A DNA stretch of 64,000 bases from Eustoma russellianum (taxonomy: Eukaryota > Streptophyta > Magnoliopsida > Gentianales > Gentianaceae): positions 29,917,333 through 29,981,332 of the forward strand of contig AP025047.1 of NCBI GenBank assembly GCA_036186865.1, read 5' to 3'. Under the pieces are notes generated by a model, which was not told the origin of the DNA, ran no database searches, and saw only the letters and a list, made by a program, of their open reading frames with translations. This document shows positions 55,740-64,000 of this stretch, in pieces (the first letter of the stretch is position 1; every line of letters begins with the position of its first letter). Both the position numbers and the translations under genes were made by a program.

Positions 55740-57050
55740 AAACTTAAACACAGGACCATAATACAGAATGTTGCTAATTAACTATATATGCATGCACTAA
55801 TTAACCCCACGTACCCTAATGACCTATTTCCCATATCAACCACGCACTAGAACATTAACATACAAAATCCAGCATAATTACTACAAGAGATATAATACAG
55901 CACAAAAAAAAAGAGATATCACATAACACACTGGACTATAAATATACAACGACATAAGTCGACAACATATATATACACTCACGCACACATATACATACAT
56001 ATACGTAAATATATATATATACACACACACATATACATACGAGTGACCAACACAAAAATATGAAGCAAAAGGTAAAAGCTCATAGTATATATAGAATACG
56101 ATAACAACGTAGGAGTAGAGAACATACAAGATATATACGATAAGTAAGTATTATATGTACTAAATGATCATTATAAAAAAACAAATCTATACTAGATAAC
56201 CAACTTAGAAATTTATAAATGTTATGCTGTTAATACACCTCATGAGTTACTAATGTTTAAAAAAAATCAACCTCTTACAATAATAAAGAGGTATATGGAC
56301 ACATACAATTTGTTACAACATCAATGATATAACGCAAATAAGTCTATTTGAGAAAACATGCTAATAGATACACGGAACAAAGGTAATTAAACGATGCTAA
56401 GTAAATACACACAGGTGTACACACAACTATATCAATGACACCACGACATAACGAATACAACGAAATAGTAATAAGCATCATAACATACAACGACAACGAG
56501 TCACACAATTACAAAGAATACAGTGACACAAATACTTATCATACAAGAAATGGGTTACGGAATAGGCATATAATTACATGTTTTAAAACAAATCCTTAAC
56601 ATACATAATTGAAGTAAAGCATACTCGTTACGAGTTAGAAACGACAAAGTATTACGTGACATCATATTAATAGATTAAAGTATAAATAACAAAATGACAT
56701 GGCCTATAAAATGCACCAACGGTTAAAATAAATAAATAAATAAATAAATATCACACTTGAACACCTAAATAATTATATATCTACGTTACAAAAAAACAAA
56801 AATGAACTCGCATAGCGTGTGTATCGCTTAAAACTCAACTGACAAACACTATAAACACAATACATGTGATAAACTGCACATAACAGTTGTGAATTCATGA
56901 GTCACATATGATACGTAAGTCATATAAGCGGATACACAACATACTATATGTCTATACTAAACATATTCAAACATCCTAACCATTAAAACGACACACATAT
57001 TAAACTCTTTTTTTTTTTGTAATTTAAATTTTATATATAACGGCCAAATG
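55740..57050 (+). other. 1.3-kb A-rich filler in the place of RNase H and integrase N-terminus
   Basis: A-rich on the plus strand with many ACATACAACGACA-like words and an (AAAT)n run near 56730. No coding. It is kept in both copies. Confidence 0.6.
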
Positions 57051-57118
57051 GCAAATTTATAAAGATGCCATTATCTGGACACCCAGAAGTAACATAGAGA
57101 AGAAGACGGAGCTATGTT

Positions 57119-57895
57119 TGAGTACTGCATTTCATCCCTAGACCGATGAGCAGTCAGAGAAGATGAAACAGACATTGGAGGACATGTAGAAGGCTTGTGT
57201 TATTGACTTCAAGGAGAACTAGGATGGTATGATCAAGTAGATTGAGTTATCCTACAACAACAGCTATCATAGCGCCATCGCCATGGCGCCATTTGAGGCG
57301 CTCAACAGGCGTAAGTGCAGATCCCCAGTCCTGTAGGACGAAGTTGGAGGGCATATTATTACCGGTGCAGAGCTGATCGAGCAAACCATGGAGAAGGTAA
57401 AGCGGATTTGGGAAAGACTTAAGGTTGCTCAAGACATAAGTAAGAGTTGGGCAGATTCGAAGAGACGCCCCTGGAGTTTACTGTCGGGGTAGAAGTTTAC
57501 ATGAAGTTATCGCGTACGAAGGGGTTGCACATTTTGATCTGAAGGGTAAGCTAAGGCCTCGTTACATTGGCCCTTACGAGGTACTCGAAAGGATTGGTTC
57601 GTTAGCTTACCATTTGGCGTTACCTTCGGGCACTAGCCCAAGTATACGATGTATTCCATGTCTCTCAGCTGAGAAGGTATGTTTCCGACCCAAGTCATGT
57701 ATTGGACGCACCACCTTTGCAGATCAGACCTGACACAACATATGAAGAGACTCATGTTCGGATCATAGACCGCAAAGACCAAGAACTGAAAGGAGATCAC
57801 TCCATACGTCATGGTGCAATAGAGCAATCATAAGAAAAATAAAGCGACATAGGAGCTAGAGAAGCAGATGCGCGAGCGCTACCCTTACCTCTTCG
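57119..57895 (+). pseudogene. Fossil chromovirus integrase C-terminal half, copy A
   Basis: In shifting frames: STAFHP and QSEKMKQTLEDM with the end of the catalytic core (its Glu region), ELSYNNSYHSAIAMAPFEAL, EKVKRIWERLKVAQDISKSW, then in another frame the C-terminal VYDVFHVSQLRRYVSDPSHV, APPLQIRPDTTYEE, VRIIDRKDQELKG, and finally LEKQMRERYPYLFE. These are consecutive blocks of Tekay/Del-type pol. At least six stops and two frameshifts disable it. The PPT follows 38 bases later. Confidence 0.88.
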
Positions 57896-57933
57896 AATAA
57901 GGTACGCCAAGTTTCGAGGACGAAACTTCATGT

Positions 57934-57946
57934 AAGGTGGGTAGGA
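57934..57946 (+). other. Polypurine tract between internal A and LTR B
   Basis: AAGGTGGGTAGGA, preceded by AAGTTTCGAGGACGAAACTT, directly before TGTTACATCC. Confidence 0.85.
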
Positions 57947-60451
57947 TGTTACATCCGGAAATTTTCAAATCAGTTGTCATGTGTTAAAAAAAACTAAGTA
58001 GCCGTTGAGTGTAACAACCCCTCGGAATCAAGTTAATAATAGCAACTCATTTAGGTCCAAGTGATTTATAACTACTTTATAAATCTTAAATGTGTATAGG
58101 GTGAATGGAAGTTGGGCACAAAAAAAAAGAAATATATATATATATATAAAAGGAAGAAGAATGCTTAAAAGTACCGTGAGATAGGATAAGCTAGTAAAAA
58201 AAATAATAATAATAAATAAAATAATAATAATATAATAATGGAATAAGATAAAGGATAAAGGTAAAGTAATTCAAAAAAAAAGGATAATGCCAAATTTAAA
58301 GGGGGAACGCATAAATTGCACAGGATATGAATCAAGGGGAAAGGTGGGGAGGCGCAGAGGGCTGCAAAAAAAATAGAGAAGAAAAAAATGGCGCATAAAG
58401 AGGCAAAGGCTGGAAGAGGAGAAGAGGGGAAGAAAAGAGAGAAGAAGAAGAGAAAGAGAAAAGGCAACCGAGTCTATTCTAAATGTGTAGTTTGGCCGCA
58501 AATAGGTAGGTTCCTTTTCCCCCTCCAATTGGTACAAATTCAAGCATGCTTTGGTGATATATTATGTGTTTTGTTGTTTTTAATTGTTGAAATCTATACT
58601 ATGTTGCTTAATCTGTGAAAAGCATGAGTTTTTGATTACTGTGGAATGTATTTGATTTCTGTTGAATGCGTGTGATTTCTGTGGTTTTGCGTGGATTGGA
58701 TTTTTGATTTTAAGGAAAAATTTGATAATCAAAATAGTAAAACATTTTGATTTTAGGGAAAAATTTGATAATTAAAATAGTATAAATTTTGTTTGGAGCC
58801 TGTGGAATGCGCAAAAGGCTATGCTGCGTGGTCTGCGTCTATGTAATTTGATGTTAGGGATGAATTTGATATCAAAAGAATTTCTAGGGCTTATTTTATT
58901 AATGTTATTTAATTGATTAAAAAATAGTATTAAATATAGGAAAAATATAATTAAATATCAGAAAATTATAAATAAATTTCAGAAATTATAAAATACTAAA
59001 ATTAAATTATTTTCATCAAATTTCTGTGTAGCGGGCCGATTGTGCGCAGGTCTGACTCACTTACTTAATATATATATAAAATAAAATAATCTATTGAGCC
59101 GACTGCGGGCCGGGCCGAATGGCCAACGGACCGGGCCCAGTTGGCTGGCCCAATTAAACGAAATAATAATAATAATAATAATATACTTCTGAAATTTCTG
59201 GAAATTCTACAAAGGTTATTTAATTAATTTTAAATAGTAATAATTATAGAAAAAATATAAATAAAATCGGAAAATTATATATAAATTCCAGAAATTATAA
59301 AATGCTGAGATTAAATTATTTTTACTAAAGTTCATTAATTGTGATAATTCATTTAAATTGGATAATTGGGTAATAAATAGAAATAAATTAGAGAAAAATG
59401 AGGAAAAATATAGAAAATGCACCATAAATATATACAAGCCATGGAAAAATAAGTTTAACGTCAAACAACATTAAATCATTACTCGGATAATAAATGAACC
59501 TAAAATTGAGCGCCAGAGGATGGTGAGGATGGGTCAAGGACCTCAAACGATCATTAAATGAACCTAGATTTGAGTGTCGAAGGATGGTGAGGATGGGCCA
59601 AGGGCCTCAGACGATTGTGTTGTTTGCATTCATGGCACGTGTATTGCATGATGGCGGGTCGTGACATACGGGTCACGGGCGCTCAGGATGGTGTACGGTG
59701 GTGGGGCCACGACACTCAGGATGGTGTGCGGTGGCGCGGCCACGCACACTCAGTATGGTGACTGTGGGGTGTACGACCTGCAACCACTCAGTAGGACCCA
59801 GCTTCATGCATTGCACGGTGGAGATATCGGCATTCTGTGTGACATGACTTTGTTGCGTGTGACATGCATAGTAGGACATGCATCACGATGTTGCGCATTC
59901 TCTATCTGGAGTGAATTACTTTCCGCATTCTTTCATGTGCTTATGTGATATCATGTTTTACGTGCTATGTGTTATATCATTTTTGGATGCTCGTCTTGTA
60001 CTACTTGGAGGCAGGTGCCTACTGAGTGATTTCCCAGTCACTCACCCCTACTCCCCCCCCACCAGGTGAGCAGGAAGAGACTTATGACTACGTCTTTGTT
60101 GAGGACGGGGCTGATACGGTGGAGTGGACAGACTGATGGTCGCACCTAGGATACTAGAAGACCCTGCGACTGTTTGTCTTTTTTTATTGGGATCACATCG
60201 GACATCACCTTGTTTAGTACGATAGACTCTAGATGCTAGCGTGTTGACTTATTGTCGTGATATATTTATTGTTTTTATGGAGGATTGTCCTTTATTCATA
60301 TGAATTAGTGTTATGGTATTACGTTTCCGCGAGAAAAATTTCTACGTCTTTTCGGACATGTTGGAAATTGATTCGACGCTTTGTATGCTCCTTAGTGAGA
60401 TACGGCGGGCGTACTGTTCCCGGTACTAGGGTTCGGGAGCGGGGCGCTACA
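57947..60451 (+). repeat. LTR B of element 3 (2505 bp)
   Basis: It matches LTR A almost throughout. The main differences are a shorter (AT)n run (58134-58148), loss of a short CGTTCCCCCT-type segment near 58306, and single bases. Confidence 0.95.
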
Positions 60452-60453
60452 GG

Positions 60454-60465
60454 TGGTATCAGAGC
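60454..60465 (+). other. Primer binding site, internal B
   Basis: TGGTATCAGAGC after LTR B, identical to the first. Confidence 0.95.
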
Positions 60466-61399
60466 CGAGGCTTTAGATCTGCCTCGGGAACGCAGGATTA
60501 ACTAGATCACCTAGACGTAAGCTACGATCACTTCATAGAAATAACAAATATACCCCTAATAATGAAGTAGACCTAAGTTATGATCGGGTTATGGGAGGTG
60601 TGTGCCGTTGGTGAGCTTTCTTTATTTCATTACTGCTGTACCCCCGAACTTTCGCATGAGCCCCATAAATGCTCAGATCCCTCGATCACTTCCGTTCAAT
60701 CCGGATTCTCGTCAAGGTTTGTGCAAAATCCAAGAAAATATCGTCACGTCATAAAAAAAGATATATATATCATAAAAATAATATGGCAAAGGAGGCAACG
60801 GTGGTTATGGTAACGACCACCAGGATCAAGGGGTCATCCTCCAAGCATTGGCCTACACCATGGCCACCACTTGGCGCAACGGCGACTGTAAACTATGCAG
60901 TGTCAATAGCAGTTGAACTAGCGTCTCCCGCCACTAGATCTGAGGTCATGCTACATGGAAATGCAGGACATCCGGAATCCAACGTTTAGAAGGACCCTTC
61001 ACCAGGGAAGCATAAATGTGTGACATGGCCGCTAATAATCACAAGACCGGCCGCGATGGAAGTACAGCCGCAGAGGAATGCATGGCCACCGCTGCCACCA
61101 TGTGCTCATTTTTGATGCCACGTTTGGGTCAGTGTGGGAGGATTATGCAAGCGTGAGTGCCATAACAAGGACGTTTTACGAGTAAGGGCATTGAGCAGAG
61201 GCCGGCACCACATCACAGCAGAATCAAGAACAGCATAAAGGGAAGCAAGGAACAGTGTCCATATCCACGTGATGATTGATGCGGACATCGGAAAGGCTGG
61301 CGACGTCGTAGCGGAGTTCAACCGCCGGCAACCAGGTATCAATGACTCCTCATCAGTACAGATGATGTAATCAGAAATAAATGATCAGAGTTGCGCAGC
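60466..61399 (+). other. 5' internal part of copy B
   Basis: Near-identical copy of 54535-55469 with one base fewer in an A run near 60755. No protein recognised. Confidence 0.6.
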
Positions 61400-61662
61400 G
61401 GAAGCGTGGGTTTCTTAAGTCACATAAGTTCCCAAGAGTGAACCTCGGTGGAGCCGAAGAAGATTAAGGATATCGCTGAGTAGCACTGACCGACCAAGGT
61501 GACTGAACTAAGGAGTTCTCTTGATTTGGCCAGCTGCTATATGGAATTCATTTAAGGATTTTCGTCGATATTGATGTCCCTAAGTTGACGGAAGCATAGG
61601 AAGGCAAAGTTCGAGTGGACAGTTGATATCGACAAAGCCTCGCTGAGCCCAAAAAAAGATTT
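61400..61662 (+). pseudogene. Fossil Ty3/gypsy RT C-terminus, copy B
   Basis: Same frame and same five stops as copy A (TSVEPKKIKDIAE, ELRSSLDLASCYMEF, KAKFEWTVDIDKASL). The stops therefore predate the duplication. Confidence 0.8.
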
Positions 61663-61669
61663 AAAAAAA

Positions 61670-62985
61670 AACTTAAACACAGGACCATAATACAGAATGT
61701 TGCTAATTAACTATATATGCATGCACTAATTAACCCCACGTACCCTAATGACCTATTTCTCATATCAACCACGCACTAGAACATTAACATACAAAATCCA
61801 GCATAATTACTACAAGAGATATAATACAGCACAAAAAAAAAGAGATATCACATAACACAATGGACTATAAATATACAACGACATAAGTCGACAACATATA
61901 TATACACTCACGCACACATATACATACATATACGTAAATATATATATACACACACACATATACATACGAGTGACCAACACAAAAATATGAAGCAAAAGGT
62001 AAAAGCTCATAGTATATATAGAATACGATAACAACGTAGGAGTAGAGAACATACAAGATATATACGATAAGTAAGTATTATATGTACTAAATGATCATTA
62101 TAAAAAAACGAATCTATACTAGATAACCAACTTAGAAATTTATAAATGTTATGCTGTTAATACACCTCATGAGTTACTAATGTTTAAAAAAAATCAACCT
62201 CTTACAACAATAAAGAGGTATATGGACACATACAATTTGTTACAACATCAATGATATAACGCAAATAAGTCTATTTGAGAAAACATGCTAATAGATACAC
62301 GGAACAAAGGTAATTAAACGATGCTAAGTAAATACACAGGTGTACACACAACTATATCAATGACACCACGACATAACGAATACAACGAAATAGTAATAAT
62401 CATCATAACATACAACGACAACGAGTCACACAATTACAAAGAATACAGTGACACAAATACTTATCATACAAGAAATGGGTTACGGAATAGGCATATAATT
62501 ACATGTTTTAAAACAAATCCTTAACATACATAATTGAAGGAAAGCATACTCGTTACGAGTTAGAAACGACAAAGTATTACGTGACATCATATTAATAGAT
62601 TAAAGTATAAATAACAAAATGACATGGCCTATAAAATGCACCAACGGTTAAAATAAATAAATAAATAAATATCACACTTGAACACCTAAATAATTATATA
62701 TCTACATTACAAAAAAACAAAAATGAACTCGCATAACGTGTGTATCGCTTAAAACTCAACTGACAAACACTATAAACACAATACATGTGATAAACTGCAC
62801 ATAACAGTTGTGAATTCATGAGTCACATATGATACGTAAGTCATATAAGCGGATACACAACATACTATATGTCTATACCAAACATATTCAAACATCCTAA
62901 CCATTAAAACGACACACATATTAAACTCTTTTTTTTTGTAATTTAAATTTTATATATAACGGCCAAATGGCAAATTTACAAAGGT
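61670..62985 (+). other. A-rich filler, copy B
   Basis: Copy of 55740-57050 with small length changes in simple repeats. No coding. Confidence 0.6.
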
Positions 62986-63038
62986 GCCATTATCTGGACA
63001 CCCAGAAGTAACATAGAGAAGAAGACGGAGCTATGTTT

Positions 63039-63617
63039 GAGTACTGCATTTCATCCCTAGACCGATGAGCAGTCAGAGAAGATGAAACAGACATTGGAGG
63101 ACATGTAGAAGGCTTGTGTTATTGACTTCAAGGAGAACTAGGATGGTATGATCAAGTAGATTGAGTTATCCTACAACAACAGCTATCACAGCGCCATCGC
63201 CATGGCGCCATTTGAGGCGCTCAACAGGCGTAAGTGCAGATCCCCAGTCCTGTAGGACGAAGTTGGAGGGCGTATTATTACCGGTACAGAGCTGATCGAG
63301 CAAACCATGGAGAAGGTAAAGCGGATTTGGGAAAGACTTAAGGTTGCTCAAGACATAAGTAAGAGTTGGGCAGATTCGAAGAGACGCCCCTTGAGTTTAC
63401 TGTCGGGGTAGAAGTTTACATGAAGTTATCGCGTACGAAGGGGTTGCACATTTTGATCTGAAGGGTAAGCTAAGGCCTCGTTACATTGGCCCTTACGAGG
63501 TACTCGAAAGGATTGGTTCGTTAGCTTACCATTTGGCGTTACCTTCGGGCACTAGCCCAAGTATACGATGTATTCCATGTCTCTCAGCTGAGAAGGTATG
63601 TTTCCGACCCAAGTCAT
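63039..63617 (+). pseudogene. Fossil chromovirus integrase, copy B, cut off
   Basis: It follows copy A (NNSYHSAIAMAPFEAL, EKVKRIWERLKVAQDISKSW, VYDVFHVSQLRRYVSDPSH) with the same stops, but ends at AAGTCATG (63611-63618), where sequence from the middle of the LTR adjoins. Confidence 0.88.
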
Positions 63618-64000
63618 GCGTCTATGTAATTTGATGTTAGGGATGAATTTGATATCAAAAGAATTTCTAGGGCTTATTTTATTAATGTTATTTAATTGAT
63701 TAAAAAATAGTATTAAATATAGGAAAATATAATTAAATATCAGAAAATTATAAATAAATTTCAGAAATTATAAAATACTAAAATTAAATTATTTTCATCA
63801 AATTTCTGTGTAGCGGGCCGATTGTGCGCAGGTCTGACTCACTTACTTAATATATATAAAATAAAATAATCTATTGAGCCGACCGCGGGCCGGGCCGAAT
63901 GGCCAACGGACCGTGCCCAGTTGGCTGGCCCAATTAAACGATATAATAATAATAATAATAATATACTTCTGAAATTTCTGGAAATTCTACAAAGGTTATT
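63618..64000 (+). repeat. Partial LTR C of element 3
   Basis: From CGTCTATGTAATTTGATG onward it follows LTR B from 58835. The end of pol, the PPT and about the first 890 bp of the LTR are missing. It continues beyond the window. Confidence 0.92.

Larger units (their letters stand above)
51970..64000 (+). mobile_element. Element 3: tandem chromovirus-derived array LTR-INT-LTR-INT-LTR
   Basis: LTR A 51970-54520, internal A 54521-57946, LTR B 57947-60451, internal B 60452-63617, partial LTR C from 63618. The two LTRs and two internal parts are nearly identical, differing mainly in simple-repeat lengths and few bases. The repeat period is about 5.9 kb. Internal parts hold fossil RT and integrase of the Tekay/Del chromovirus type with many stops. 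Three LTRs and two internal regions in one array are expected from unequal recombination between LTRs. The array continues past the window. Confidence 0.92.

Overview
The window is plant nuclear DNA made almost entirely of nested, decayed retrotransposons. I see no intact host protein-coding gene, no rRNA or tRNA gene, and no prokaryotic feature. The families present (Ty1/copia, chromovirus-type and Tat-type Ty3/gypsy, a TRIM, RTE-type LINE remnants and a tRNA-derived SINE) and the AT-rich, microsatellite-rich intergenic DNA point to a flowering plant, probably a eudicot. The species cannot be named from the sequence.

Layout, left to right. 1-865 is unassigned DNA with two small tandem duplications. 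866-3466 is the 3' part of a minus-strand copia element (LTR, RNase H, end of RT). It is fused at a short microhomology to 'element 1' (3463-9935), a Ty3/gypsy-like element with no coding capacity, a truncated 5' LTR and a 2.9-kb 3' LTR that carries a 436-bp TRIM with target-site duplication (TSD) TGTGT. Element 1 ends inside a Tat-like Ty3/gypsy element (9936-16082, minus strand, 'Tat-1') that has gag on one strand and a spliced accessory gene on the other. 17356-22747 holds SIRE-like LTR material, including a probable solo LTR with an RTE LINE inserted in it.

23435-45401 is one copia insertion, recognised from its 0.27-kb LTRs and the flanking TSD CTCAC. It grew to 22 kb because two other elements landed in it. 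The first (27027-36464, TSD CCTAC) is a SIRE-like copia element on the minus strand whose LTRs are inverted repeats: the left LTR folds into a hairpin with arms of about 2 kb, and the right LTR is a 761-bp deletion form with the same inverted ends. The second (37171-44175, TSD TTTGT) is a structurally complete 7.0-kb Tat-like element, 'Tat-2', with LTRs, PBS, gag, minisatellite, an antisense four-exon gene and PPT, but no pol.

45407-47628 is less repetitive and holds a SINE and a 301-bp retroposon with a 15-bp TSD. 47629-51969 is 'element 2', a second coding-free Ty3/gypsy element whose 3' LTR is interrupted by 'element 3' (51970 to the window end). Element 3 is a tandem LTR-internal-LTR-internal-LTR array with fossil RT and integrase segments of the Tekay/Del chromovirus type.

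Almost no protein here looks functional. The two copies of the Tat accessory gene are the best preserved coding units: their splice sites and reading frames can still be followed through a few stops and frameshifts. Most of the elements could move only with proteins supplied by other copies.
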